DNA of 64,000 bases from Certhia americana (lineage: Eukaryota; Chordata; Aves; Passeriformes; Certhiidae), in assembly GCA_018697195.1 (NCBI GenBank), contig CM031858.1:124759234-124823233 (forward strand). Reading direction: 5' to 3'. The notes under the pieces were generated by a model, which was not told the DNA's origin, did no database searches, and saw only the letters and a list, made by a program, of their open reading frames with translations. Below, piece after piece: positions 25,201-37,251 of the stretch. The translations under genes and the position numbers were made by a program. Each line of letters begins with the position of its first letter. Position 1 is the first letter of the stretch.

Positions 25201-25774
25201 GGCTTCTGGGCTTTCTTGTGATTGAAATGTTGCTTATGTGTAGAAAAATGGAGATGTCCTTGAATGAATAATGATTTTTGTTTCAGACCAATTTAACTAC
25301 ATCATCATCCCCCCACTGATCAGCAGTGGGAGCTTTGAGGAGACACTAATCACTGAGTTTTCCATTAAATATGTGACTTCAGTAAAATCTTGAGCGGTTG
25401 AGAGTGGAGTACTGAAGTGCATTAGGAAAAGAGCTGTCCTGGAAATGCGCATTCCCAGTGGCTCAGAAACAGGCCAGACTCTCTCCCTGGCATGGCAGGC
25501 ACTTGTGTGCTGGCGTGACTTTCCACTTCTGGCCCTGGGAAGGCACCAGTGTGCTTTCCATAGGGACATAGAAATATCCTGGGGAAAACCTGCCTTCCCC
25601 TGGAAAAAACAAGCTGTTGTTGCTAGTCCACCAGGGATGGGGAAAACTGCTGGCTTTGGAATGGGCTGCACTGAGGCGCTCGGCCCCTCTCACAGGCCAT
25701 TCCCTGAGCTTGCGTAATCCTCTGGGGTGAAAAGCAAAGATTTGCCCCAATCATCTCTCCGTTTCTCTTAAGTT

Positions 25775-26008
25775 TTCCCTGCCGGCTCTCCGGAGAGGCC
25801 TCCGGAGGGGATGGCAGTGCCGGGCCGGGCCGCTCCCGTCTCTCCCGCCCAGCAGCGGGAGGGAGGCGCCGGGCCGCCTCAGCCGCCATGGCAAGGCGAT
25901 CCCGCCCGGCGGCTGCCCGGGGGCACTGCGGGCCGGGCCCGGGGCTGGCAGAACCCGAGAGAATTTAGCTCCGAACGGAAAGAAAGCAGCGCTACGCAGT
26001 GCTGGCGT
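25775..26008. promoter_or_regulatory. CpG island core (orphan promoter candidate)
   Basis: Roughly 27 CpG dinucleotides fall within about 215 bp in a neighbourhood where CpG is rare, with GCCGGGCCGGGCC-type GC boxes. No known gene starts here: the closest coding exon is 35 kb away and belongs to a 3' end. A perfect Kozak context GCCGCCATGG (25882-25891, plus) opens only a 26-codon frame. The same bases give a minus-strand ATG (25889) with a frame starting MAAEAARRLPPAAGRE that stays open to 25623. The island is probably an unmethylated promoter of an unannotated or non-coding transcript; direction is not established. Confidence 0.6.
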
Positions 26009-26020
26009 GCTTATGTTTTT

Positions 26021-26175
26021 TTGGTTGGTTGGCAGGTTGGTTGGTTTTTTTTTTTTTTTTGTTTTTTTTGGTTTTTTTTTTTTTTTTGTGGGGGTTTTCT
26101 GTTGTTTTGTCTGGATGGGGGTGTGTTTTTTGTTGTTGTTTTGGGGTTTTTATCTGTTTTTTTTTTTTTTTTTCC
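26021..26175. repeat. T/G-rich low-complexity tract inside the CpG island
   Basis: TTGGTTGGTTGG repeats lead into long T runs broken by G runs of 4-5 (TGGGGG, ATGGGGG, TTGGGG), ending with 17 or more T. The plus strand is almost devoid of C and A. It separates the CpG-dense core from a second GC-rich shoulder. Confidence 0.9.
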
Positions 26176-26252
26176 GGGGTGGGGAGGAATCCTCCAACTG
26201 TAGTCAGCATTTAGTCACCATTTGTTATATTTATTTAATTTAATTACCACAG

Positions 26253-26480
26253 GAGAGCGGCAGCGGGCCGAGCTGGTGGGTGTTTTTCCCTGGGTGCAAG
26301 GGGAGGAATTGAGCGGGGGGAGCAGCGCTGGGGGCAGGGCGGGGGTGACGGGGCTGGAGAGAGGATGAGGCGGGATAGGGGCGGCTGGAAGGGACGGGAA
26401 CAGGGGGAACAGGGAGCTGCCAGTCTCCGCCTTCAGTGCCTGGGAAGAGCGGCGTGTGGGGGCTGCAGCTGCGTGGAGGG
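26253..26480. promoter_or_regulatory. Right shoulder of the CpG island
   Basis: G-rich sequence with more than ten CpGs (GAGCGGCAGCGGGCC, GAGCGGGGGGAGCAGCGC, GGGCGGGGGTGACGGGG, GGGGCGGCTGG), including several Sp1-type GGGCGG/GGGGCGG boxes. It is best read as part of the same CpG island as 25775-26008. Confidence 0.5.
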
Positions 26481-27572
26481 ACCTGGCGTGCGTGGGGAGG
26501 CAGACGCAGAGGCTGGAATGTAAAAACAGGGTTTCTGAGCACGGCAAAGATAGCCAGTGGGTTGAAGGGGAGGGATCGAAAGTGTGCCTGGGAAGTACAA
26601 AGGCAGCGGGACTGCTCCTCATCAATTCCTCCCGAGCTTGGCGGAGGGCCCGTTGCCCCTCAGGGGCAGACTGACCACAGGCGGTGTGTCCCTGAGCACA
26701 GCTCTGCCTCCAGCCCGCACCATCCCTGCTCATCCCGTGCACTGCCCAATGCTCATCCTGCCCGCAGCCAGGACAAGGCTGCACAGCCCTGGAGGGGCTC
26801 ATCACTGCTGCAGGGTTGAGGGATGTGGGATGGCCTCTGCTGATGGACCAGCTGGGCTGGAAACGTGGAACTGCACCCACAATTTGCTATTCCTCTGCTG
26901 CCAGCAAATAACAGCGAGAAGCCATCAAGCCCTTGCACTGCTCATCCGTGTAAAAGATGGCAATTTGCCACTGACAGAGGTTAATCCTCCAGCTCAAATG
27001 GCAGAAAGCCATGTTGTGGAGTTAGTGCATTCATCAAGCCTGCTAATGATCTTGTGGTGACATACATGAATTCTGATGATGAGTGCCCTCTCTTTGCTTT
27101 AAATATGACCTGAAAGATTATGCCACAGGACTTGTTCCTCCTCCTGCATATATTCAGCACGTTGCAGGTTTCAGTGGTGGATTGTGTGTTGTTTTCCACA
27201 GGGTTCCTCTGTTCCTCAGTGCTTGAGGTGAATGGTGCTCTGGGGATGAATTGTAGCTGGGCACTGAAGAGGGATGTTGTCTGGGTGGTTCCTGTTCTTG
27301 TTTTGCAAAAACTAGACCGTGTACAGTAAGTGATGTGGGGGAGATACAATGAAGATGGGGTGGTCTCAGGAGCAAGATAGTTAAATGCCACTTACCAGAA
27401 CTGGAATCTCTTTTTGCCTGCATGATAGAGCTGCTTACACAACTCTGGGCATCAGCTTAAACTCCAGCTTGCTGGCCACTGCAGGTATGTGTCCCATTCT
27501 CAGATATCCAACCTGCACTGTCATGGCCACAGCTGAGATCACCAGACTTCTAGTCCCAGTAAAATAAGTGGG

Positions 27573-27670
27573 GAAAAAAAAAAAAAAAACAAAAACAAAC
27601 AAACAAACAAAAAAAACCCAAAACAAAACAAAACAAAACAAAAAAAAAAACAAAAAACAAACAAAAAAAA
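27573..27670. repeat. (CAAA)n/(CAAAA)n A-rich tract
   Basis: About 100 bp of A runs interrupted by single C, with CAAA and CAAAA periods. It could be a degenerate poly-A tail, but no retroposed body precedes it. Confidence 0.9.
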
Positions 27671-29520
27671 ACCCCTAAATACTTTGAAAAAGTAAGCAAA
27701 AAATAAGTTGGAGGTGTCTTAGACTGAGAATCCAAAGTACCATGTCCCTTGTTCATGTTCTCTATCAGCCATAAGGTTTAGTTAAATGTAGATTTTCTAT
27801 CAAAGCCAGATTCAGTTCCTTCATGTCACATCTTGCCCTTATGCTGTTCCCTGCTCTGTGTGGCAGCTACCAGCTCCACAAATGCACTAGTGAAACTGGC
27901 TTGCAGTGCAGATGGTTTACAGGCCAGCCTTGTAAAATGATTGTGTCAGTGCTACTATGAAGGCAGCGAACTGCTGCCAGAGTGGGAGTGGGAAGCGGGA
28001 AGCTGGAGACAGGAACAAGGAAAGAGGGAATGTCTTCATCTGCTTTTGCCATGGGAGGAAATTTTCCTGTAACAACATTGTGAGTCCATCATCACTCAAG
28101 TAGGAACAGAGGTGTGAAAACTTTCCCCTCTGCTCCTGAAGGTGTTTAATGACATCTACATTAGTGTTAGCGAGGGACTGTGCCCTCTGAGCCCCTAAGG
28201 AATACCAATGAATAATCCTCTGTGCAGAACATGGTTGGGGCAACATTTGGCTTTTGAAGATGCACAAATACAGGCAGAGCAGAAAAGAAATCAAATTACT
28301 GAGCTGGCACTCACCAAGTGGTCACTGGCTGTTCTGCTCACCAATGATGCTAGAATCCCACAGGAAAAAAAACACCTTAGAACATAACATGTAATTACAG
28401 ACTACATCCTCACATAGTTGTGTAAGAGGCACAGTTCTAAACTAGCATTTGACTAAAATAGTAATATCCTTGGAGATACTCTGTTTATCCCAAAATACCT
28501 CTCTTCCCATTTAGACCTGGTCAAGGTGGCTGTTTTTCCGTTTCACTGAGTGAAACTGAGGCACCTGGGAGGGTGCTGCAGGTTGTGAGAAGCATCCTGG
28601 AGCCCGAGGAGTGACAGTGAGCTGATTTAGCATTCCAAGTCCTACGTGTTGCTGGGACAACCCAGCCCAGCCCATCGCTTCAGCCAGCCCTGGCTGCTGC
28701 CTTCATTTCCTTCCCCTGAGCTGCGCGGGTGGAGAGAGGCAGGCTGCTTTCCCCAGGAAAAGGCAGGCTCTGGGATACATTATTGATTTGCTGGGGGCGA
28801 CTCTTGCCAGAGGGCAGTGAGAGAACAGGGCAGCTGGGCCCTGCGAGACCATGGCTTGCCCAGCCAGAGATCAATATGCTTCAGCAAACCAGGCAGCAGG
28901 CACTGGCAATGCCAGAAGCTTCCTTTGTTCTGTTTGTCTTTTGGAAAAAAATAGACAAGCAAATAGGCTTAATGATTCTGGATACAGAGAAGGGGAAAAC
29001 CTCCTTATTTACAGAGTAGTGCAACCCATCCAGCAGTGACCGTTTTAAACCAGACTGTTTTAAGTTTGTGTATAGCTGAGGAAATGGTGACTAGTAAGGG
29101 TGGGGAATCTAAAGAGTTTAGTGCATGTCTTTTGGGTTCCTTTTGGCTTGAAATAAGGGCAGCTTCAGGGACAAGTGACCAAGTTCCCAAGTCAGTATTT
29201 TGTGGTTTTACAATCACACTTTAAAAAATGTTTTCTCATTCCTGTTGCTGTGTAGAAGATCCACCAAAATAGCTCTGAAGATTGCCAACACACCAGGCGA
29301 AAGAATAAAATACTACTAATAGCATCTGTTTTGAAGTTTGTGGGACATACAATACCAGGAGACAAATAGATTTGAAATGAAAGCGTGTTTTCTATTGTTT
29401 TTAATTTGACAGTGACTCCTTAAGAACATAACATTGCCTCCAGAGTTTATTTTACAGCTCACAGTAAATAAGAGTTAGGCTGCCAGGCCTAAAGTGGTTA
29501 CTTTATTTTGGGGTTTTTCC

Positions 29521-29542
29521 TTTTTTTTTTTTTTTTTTTTTT
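29521..29542. repeat. T22 homopolymer
   Basis: Twenty-two consecutive T following GGGGTTTTTCC. It is a simple tract. Confidence 0.95.
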
Positions 29543-31373
29543 AAGTTGCTCCTAAAATCATGCTCCTAAAAACTGCTAAAATGCAGATTGAACTGCTGCA
29601 TGGTTTTGGAAGGACTGGGTCATTGTGTCCCCACAGCACCCTATACACTGCTTCCCTGTTGCACAGTTGCCTGTAAGTCTATATTCAAATGAATTGGTTT
29701 CATACTACTTTGTTCTCTTCTGAAGAGCGCTTCTCTTTTTTTATTTTAATAACTACAATACAAAAATAATGAGCTAAACTGGGCACTAGTGGTGACTGAT
29801 GAGTTCATGTTGACAGCATGCTTCTTGGGATGGCTTTGGTCCATACAGCCCAGAATTCTCAGTCAGTGCCCAGACACAAGCCAGAAGCTGTTCCAGGGAG
29901 ACATCATGGAGACTTGTTTTAGGAGACAAGGAAAATGCTGCCACATGGACACAAGCTGGGCAGAGGCACTGGCCTTTAGAGGACAAGCACTAAACCTGTT
30001 CAGTCTAATACAGATGTAACTGTGATCTGGTAACTAGCAGGAAAAGCTACCACAAACTTCAGCTTCACTAAGTACTTAGCTGTCCTGTGTAATGATCCTG
30101 GTCCTCCACAGAATCTGCTAGGAGGGTCTCAAACTGGTGGAACAAGTAGGGTGTATGGAGCTGCTTGTTTGAATTCTTTATAGAGTACATAGTGATTTAA
30201 GTTAACAAAATGCAGATTTCAGCAGCACCAGATATAGCTGAGTAGTCTTCTTATCAAAAAATGTGTGTTTCTTCTAGGGTGTGAACTATAAACTACAAGG
30301 TAAAGGGAGAAAGAAGATGGATATAATTTGTGTTTTCTTCTCCTACTACAAGTCTGTAACCTCTGGCAGTGAGTGTCATGTCAGCTGGGCATTTTCATGC
30401 CTCAGATGTTACTGCTTAGCCTTCAAGCATTTCTCTGTGAGAGACCAATTGGAAAGAGAAAGGAGATGTCAGGAACCTATCTCCTTCAGCATGTCATTTC
30501 AGCTATTCAGCCACTAAACTTAGGGATTTAGCTGTAAAACAACAAAATAAATTCCAGCTTCCCTTCCTCTCCCTCCCCAAGCCCCCTGGGCTCTCCCTAA
30601 ATAATGTCTGTGGTCACCCATTTAGGTTATTTGCAAAGTTTCCACTTACCACAGTAATTTTGTAGGAATGACTGTGTTCCTTCAGTGCTTTGTGATAACA
30701 AGAACAGAAATAGGGAATGGAAAAAAAGACCAGAGGAGAGTAGAGACCTCACCTTAGAACTTCCCGTTTACTAAGTGGCCTGAGCAGAGCATCAGGGAAA
30801 AAGCCAGGCAGTGCTTCATCCTGAGCTATCACATCACTTAAAACTGAAAGCAATTACTGTCATTTTTGCAGGGCTAAGACCACATTTAGGGTTGAACATG
30901 TTTGTTCAGGCAAGAAGTCTGCCTATGCAGTTAACTTCATGACATTTAGTTAGTCTGATTCATGGGCTTTCATGTCTAGTAAAGTGAATTGGGAAATAGA
31001 ACATGAGGACCCATGTACACTTTAAAACTGCCTTCCTTAAAAACGAAACAGTGAATGCAAGCTCTCACTTGTAAAATAGTTGTGCCTTGAAATCCCTGAG
31101 GTTTTGCTCCTCTCTCCTCCTGTTAGACTGCATGAACACCTGGGGACTTTAAATCCCATTTTCCCTGGATAAGTGTCTTGATGACCTGAAGTTTCATCAG
31201 AACAGTATCCTTATACTCTGCAACAGCTGTCTGTAGAAGACCAGGTGGGTCATGCAGTTGACAAGCCTTTAAAATGAAATAACAAGCTCACCTTCTACAT
31301 ACTTAAGATAGGTCTTTTTTTAAGGCAGGGAAAATGCAAATGTTAAGGGTAAGGTAATATGCATGAATATTGT

Positions 31374-31850
31374 GTGCAGTTTGAGGCACCACAATATAAA
31401 GAAGATATAAAGCTATTCCAGAGCATCTGGAGGAGAGCTATGATGATGGTGAAGGGCCTTTAGGGGAAGTCATGAGTGGCTGAGGACACTTGGTCTGTTC
31501 AGCCTGGAGGAGAGGAAACAGGGGAAATCTCGTTTCTGTATAGAACTTCATTGTGAGGGGAAGAGGAGGGATGAGCACTGATCTGTTCTCTGTGGTGACC
31601 AGTGACAGAACTTGAGGGAATGGCCTGAAGTTGTATCAGGGGAGGTTTAGGTTGAATATCAAAAAAAGCACTAGAACAGGCTCCCCAGGGAAGTGGTCAC
31701 AGCACCAAACTTGACAGAATTCAAGCAAGAAGTGTTTGGACAATGCTCTCAGGCATATGGTGTGACTCTTGGGGACGGTCCTGTGCAGGGCCAGGAATTG
31801 GACTTGATGATCCCTGTGAGTACCTTCCAACTCAAGATACTCTATGAGTC
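31374..31850 (+). mobile_element. CR1 LINE 3' end (ORF2 tail plus 3' UTR)
   Basis: Plus-strand CR1 landmarks appear in order: GGTCTGTTCAGCCTGGAGGA (end of the RT C-terminal region), AGGGGAGGTTTAGGTTG, CAGGCTCCCCAGGGAAGTGG, AGTGTTTGGACAATGCTCTC, TTGGACTTGATGATCCCTGT, CCTTCCAACTCAAGATACTC, then a short TATGAG tail. About 480 bp is retained, truncated at the 5' end and frame-broken. The 'GTGTTTGGACAAYGCTCTCAGGCA' 3' UTR version points to a different CR1 subfamily from the copy at 18.1 kb. Confidence 0.93.
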
Positions 31851-32191
31851 TCTGCATACAACAGTGAAGGAGAGCTGTTTCCAGCACTAAGTTGGATGTG
31901 TGTGCAATCAGGATGTAGTAGTACAGATTTGCACAGATAATGTGCTGAATTCACATACACCTTTTTCTTGGGAGTTTCAAATGGCCGATTATGCGTCTTG
32001 GATTTAGGTATTCAATTTGCAGTGGTACCAGGGTGCTTAAAAGGAGTAATTAGAAGGACAGATTTACTGTTAAGGCACAGAGAGAAGAGCTAAGAGACTC
32101 TGAGTAATAATTCTATGACTTGAAGAGATGCCAGTGTGTGGTCCCAGCTCCCATAGCTGTGCACCATTTCAGCAAGAGTGCTGTCATACCA
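31851..32191. other. Unique spacer between two CR1 tails
   Basis: About 340 bp of AT-rich sequence with no recognisable feature. Confidence 0.6.
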
Positions 32192-32317
32192 CATCCCTGG
32201 GAGTGTTCAGGGCCAGTTTGGATGGGGTGTTGCGCAACCTATGGAAGCATGTCCCTGAACAGCAATGGTGGAATTAGTCTTTAAGGTTCCTTCCAACCCA
32301 AACCATTCTATGATTCT
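32192..32317 (+). mobile_element. CR1 LINE 3' tail
   Basis: CATCCCTGGGAGTGTTCAGG, GCCAGTTTGGATGGGGTGTT, GAATTAGTCTTTAAGGTTCC and TTCCAACCCAAACCATTCTA, followed by TGATTCT, are the terminal CR1 landmarks. The CCTGGTCTAGTGG block seen at 13.1 kb is altered here. Confidence 0.9.
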
Positions 32318-35300
32318 TGAACAACTCCAACCACTGTGCTTTTGTAAATTGCCTTTTAAAGGTACTAGGCTTTCCTTATCAGCATGGAGGAGGAAAAGCA
32401 CCCTGAAATATTTGTTCCTACTGCTCTTTATTTTAGAAGGAGGGCCATCCTTGGCTGGACCCAAAGAAACTTCCACTGCTTCAGAAATTAGTTGTCATTG
32501 CTTTTGCATTGCTCTTTAGTGGGATCCTTTCCATGCCTGGCCTTTTAAGTGTCAAAAGCCTCCAGCCTAAAGTCTACAGCCACAAAACTCTGATCCCTTT
32601 TTTATTTCAGTCTCTTCTCAGAACCTCAGAGTACAGAAATATGGTTAAATTTACCCAAGCAGTTCTAGTAACCAAATATGAAAACAGTAGAAAAATCTGT
32701 CTATAAAGTTAAAGAATATCTTACAGAAAATTTGAGTGGATTTTTGAATAGCATAGTTTTAAAGCTAATTCATAGCTAGAAATGCACTTAATCTTTGTAA
32801 CTTCACATGAAAACAACCTCTGAAAGAAAACACCCCGGTTTCTCCTTTTTCTTAATTCCTGGGGTACTTACTACAGCTTGTATTTTGTGTGGTGAAATTG
32901 GTGTATTAGGCACTGAATTGAAAGAAACTAAATGGTACTTGTGCTTTGTTTATCTTTTTTATTTGCTGACTTCTTGCCTTTCAGATCTGTGTCTATTCCT
33001 TCTGTCCTTTACAGAAATAACACTCCTTTACATTGTGGGGCCAAGCTACCAGCCCCTTGGAACAACCCACATTTTAGAGAGTAGCAACCTTTCATATCCC
33101 TCTTTTAAAAGACCAGTGGACTAAATTTGTTAAACTCTTTCTGTGGAGTCTTGTGACGAGTGAAAGGGAGTGGCAAGGACAGAAGGCCTGAACGTGGTAA
33201 AGGGATAAACTACAGTGCACAGCAATGTAGCCAACATATATAGAAGATGGCTAAGGATGGTACAGAATGGCTGAAGAAAGAAAAAAACAAACCAACAGAA
33301 AACTATTTTAAGACCCTTTCAGCAAAGCACTTGTGTGCCTATTTTATGGTGCGGGGTTTTGTGGCGGTGCTTTACGGAGTTTGTCAGCCAGACCCTTAAA
33401 AAAACTTGGCTTCCACCCTACTCACTGACATTGCTGTCTAAGCCAAAGATTTCACTCTTTCCCTCTTTCATCTGCATCCCCTTGGAAAGTTCTTTCTCTC
33501 TCCCCTGTTTACACAAGGTGCTTCTTAGCTGTCCACTATCTTCTAGCCCTTTACCCTTCTGTGTCTGATCATAGTTCTCAGATAGTTTTAAGATATTTTA
33601 GAAATTACTATATTAGAATGGCTCCAGTTTTGAAGCCTCTCTTCTTACATTTCCCTCAACTGTACATTGGCAGATCAAAGAAGCAGAAACTGTTGCCAGG
33701 TTAAAATGTCTCCACTTTATCTAAGCACAGCTCTGGATGAGCACAGACTGTCCTACCATTTGTCTGTTCCTTCCCTGTGGCTGCTGTCCTATAAGCCCAT
33801 TTTTCAATTTTCTACCTCATCTTGTGCCAAAAGCAGGATCCAGCTATTAAGCTACAATGAAGTGCATTAGAAGGACTCAGAAGTTTATAGCAGGCCAACA
33901 AGCACCAGCCTTTCAAAAAGCAGGGCCAACAAAAGGGTGCCTCCTTCTCCTAAGCAGAAAATTGTAAATTGCACTAAGATGTGAATTACATTCATATGAA
34001 CAGCACAAGTAATGAAGAGAAGTGTTTTCAGAGTAATAATTGTGTTTACCTGAACAAACAAGATAGGCAACTTGGACATCTCGCCCTAGTCCTCTATCCA
34101 CACCATCACTTTCTCCCTAACACCATACATTGTCTCCCATCTAGACTTAATTCAACACTTTGAATTGTGTTTGATCAGGGACAGAACAAAGAAGTTGCCA
34201 CCAGACATCTTTGACAGATTTTAAAAAGACCTAGTTTTTCATTTAAAAACAGAAACTTAAAATGTCTGGTGGCCTGTCCTCAGAGGTAGTCATGTTTGCT
34301 CAGTTAAAAACACAAAATTCTCTGCTTGCTGTAACCTGCTAGGCCAGGATTCTGATATCCTCAGAAATGGTTTACATGCATGCTGGCCTTCACTGTGCTG
34401 AACAAGTAACCTGAACACTTTCAGTTCTAGTATTTCAATGCAATGTTTTTGTCTCATGTTCAGGATGAAAACTGAAAAAAATGACACCCCCCACCCCAAA
34501 CCCCAAGTGAAATATATAGAAATGTTCTCAGGTGGAAACTTTAATTTTGAAATCTTCCAATTCAAAGTAGTTCATTTTGGCTTTGTTTCACATGGGGATG
34601 AATAGTCACAGGTGGTTTCACTGCTGTTCAGTCCTTGGGATCTATATTCCCACAACATCGTTACAGTTCTCCTCGTGCTCCATTCCAGCCAGAGAACAGA
34701 ATGCAGTGAGGGGAAAAAACCCCACCTTGATAAGGAATACCATCCCAAACTTGTTTCTTGTGTGTTCCAAGGAGACATGTTTGAATTAAGATGATAGAGT
34801 CATTGATCAAATAGTTCATTCTTCTAGGGAAAAATAGTCAACTTTTTCACTGTTGCATTTTCCTATAAAAATTTGTTTTGGTGCAAGTTCTAAAATAGCT
34901 GTAAAATGTGATATATTTGACAATTATCTTCTTATTTATGGACCTTAATGTAGCCTAAAGACCCCCAGATTCAACTTTTCAAAGTTTTGGTTAGGAAAGA
35001 ATATATTCAAATGTTTACTGAACAGTACTACTATAAACTGAATTAATCTCTACCATAGTTTTCCTAGATGAAAATGTCACATCCAACTTGATTCTCCCCC
35101 ACTGTTGATAATCCCCTCCAGCCACTGAGCACTGTCTGTAGTACAAGCAAAAGAGCTCTGTTGTGAAAGAACAAAATCAGTTCAGCCATAAATTGTCAGG
35201 TAAGAATAAAAATAAAGTCTCATAAGAAGGGCTGAGGTTGAAGGACACCACCATTCAGAGGCTTCAAGAAGCCAAATTAGTCAAAAACAAACCAAATGGC

Positions 35301-37202
35301 AGGGAAATGTTGGGTGAAATTGAAGCAGAAGTCCTCAATACTGCAGCTTTCACTATATAAAACCTGTGTTTTCATTTTCTGTCACAAGTCATTAAAAAGG
35401 AGAGTTCCTGCTCAGAGAACCTCACTGCTGACTGTACCTCTGTTGGAGGTAACGCTTTTCTAGTTTGATTTGTCTTTGCCTGCACCTTAAGACAGCTTCA
35501 CTGAATTTCCCAGTTAAGATCCCTACAATGAAAATTCAATAATTCTTCCCATCTGTCTGTCTGAAGAGTTACGGTTGCCAAGGGTTTCCTCTGAAGTCCA
35601 TGTGCATCCTTCTCCCCCATAGCCTTTGTACTGTGCTCTGACACAGAGTTTGAAGTCAGCAAATGAAGAGTACACACTGCAGAGCATCCTTTCTGAACTG
35701 AGGCATTGCTGTTGTCTGCATACTCTCCTCCCCAGATGAAACCTGGAGTAACAAGGAGGAGTCATGGACTCAAGCTCTGTCCAGCTTCCACTTTGGATAA
35801 TTACACTAGATTTATCTGTATCCCCTCTGCAGATTTTACTAGACAGTGCACAATTCACTTCCCACTAGAGCTTGCCATGTAGTGTGTTAGACGATTTAGG
35901 TACAGTACAGCAAGAAGATAGTGGATAGCCTTTGTGTATCTGATGAAACATAAACAGCATCTGAACAGACTGAGTACAGCCTTGAGTCTTTAGTCTATGA
36001 AAAAAGCCTTTACATCTGCTTCTGAAACCTGATTCTTGATGAAATATGCACCACATGCTCTGGATCACACCTTAAGATCAGAAGAGAAAAACATCAAAAC
36101 CCGAGTCAGACCTGCACGGTTCACAACTTGGGCTCCCAGTGGCAGGAGGCTGCCTAGGAATTTCTGACACCCCAGGAAATCCAAGGTGCGAGAATGGCCT
36201 GAGAGAACCCTTCTGCTTTGTACTGAGAAGGCAGTGCAGGCTGAGCAGAGAACCCCAGAGCCCACATCTCATGGGAGCAACAGCAGACAGTACCCCTAAC
36301 CTGTCTGCCTCTCTTCTGTGGGTGTCAAGCACACCACCACATCAGCCAAAGGGTACATTTGTGCTTACATTTCATTTGTGCTCTGCAAATTTTGGCTCCA
36401 GCCCCACCACCTGCCCTCACAGCAAGAACATCTTCTTGTTCATGCTGTGAACTAGCAGACTGACCACTCATTGTATCTCTCACCAGCCTAGTGAGATAAC
36501 TGCTACCACTGTTATTTCAGTAGCCATACACACAAAACACCGTTTCTCTCTTATAGCCTAGGAAATCAGAACACCACTACCCAGCAAAAACAAACTAACC
36601 AAATCAGATTCAATCAGGCTTTCTTTCTCTTTCTCTCTGGTCAATCATAAGAAACTTGAATCATCAAGACAAACAATATACTCCTCTCCCAAACTAGAAG
36701 CTTTTGAAGTCTTTGAGGCTGGGACATATAGCCCTGTGAGTCAATTCTTGTCAGCTGTGCCCATCCACACACCCCAGGAGGGCAGCTGCCCTTTGGAGGT
36801 CTTAAAGAGGCTCCCCTTTCTGTGATATATCCCCAGCACATAACGCTCTCCAACACTTGGTAGCCATTTGTTGTCTTGCTGATGCTAATGCTCTGTGAAC
36901 TCTTATCAGATGTATTTATTACCACAGTTGTTAATGTTTTGGGAAGGCACAGGCTGGCTTGAGTTCAAAGGAGAACCACAAGAACAGAAAATAAGCCCTG
37001 AAGGTTCTTATTTCAGGAGTCTGACTAATGCACCTTACTAAAGAGAAGGTTGAAAGTGCAGTGGAGTGAGTGGGTGTTGATACCCACAGCTGCAAAAGGT
37101 GTTTTAGAGCAGGGCTTTTCAGTTCTGCAGAACAAGATCCAGTTTCTTGCTCTCAGTGTTAGAATCTTCAACAATATATGGAGTGTATTCCTGAGAGGGA
37201 AA

Positions 37203-37251
37203 TATAATTAATCACTGGGGCTGGAGGGTGGGGCTTGTGTGATTAATTGTA
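37203..37251. repeat. Inverted repeat with a G-run loop
   Basis: Arms TATAATTAATCAC (37203-37215) and GTGATTAATTGTA (37239-37251) pair over 13 bp with a single G:T wobble; 10 bp (AATTAATCAC/GTGATTAATT) are perfect. The 23-nt loop TGGGGCTGGAGGGTGGGG... holds G runs of 4, 2, 3 and 4. Both arms carry ATTAATC homeodomain-type sites. Confidence 0.85.

Larger units (their letters stand above)
19058..25774. other. Unique non-coding stretch with structured elements
   Basis: No gene was recognised. It contains a C11 run (19253-19263), a 29-bp near-perfect palindrome (19671), a 19-T run (19924), a 12-bp-arm hairpin (20717), a 15-T run (21857), a G-quadruplex motif (22203) and an (AAT)5 repeat (24631-24645). 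Two minus-strand segments (20821-21108 and 21236-21354) are bordered by splice-like signals and are discussed as findings. Confidence 0.6.
26501..31373. other. Unique non-coding stretch, no gene recognised
   Basis: Moderately GC-rich up to about 26.9 kb, then ordinary AT-rich DNA. It contains the A/C tract at 27573-27670 and a 22-T run at 29521. Minus-strand frames over the CpG island shoulder (26215-26880, 221 codons) are proline/serine-rich and attributable to GC content. No homologous exon was recognised. Confidence 0.55.

Noticed and set aside
26215..26880. 221-codon minus-strand frame, one of the longest in the window
   Set aside because: It lies in the GC-rich shoulder of the CpG island, where stops are rare. 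The composition is Pro/Ser/His-rich with no domain, and overlapping frames on the other strand are also open.
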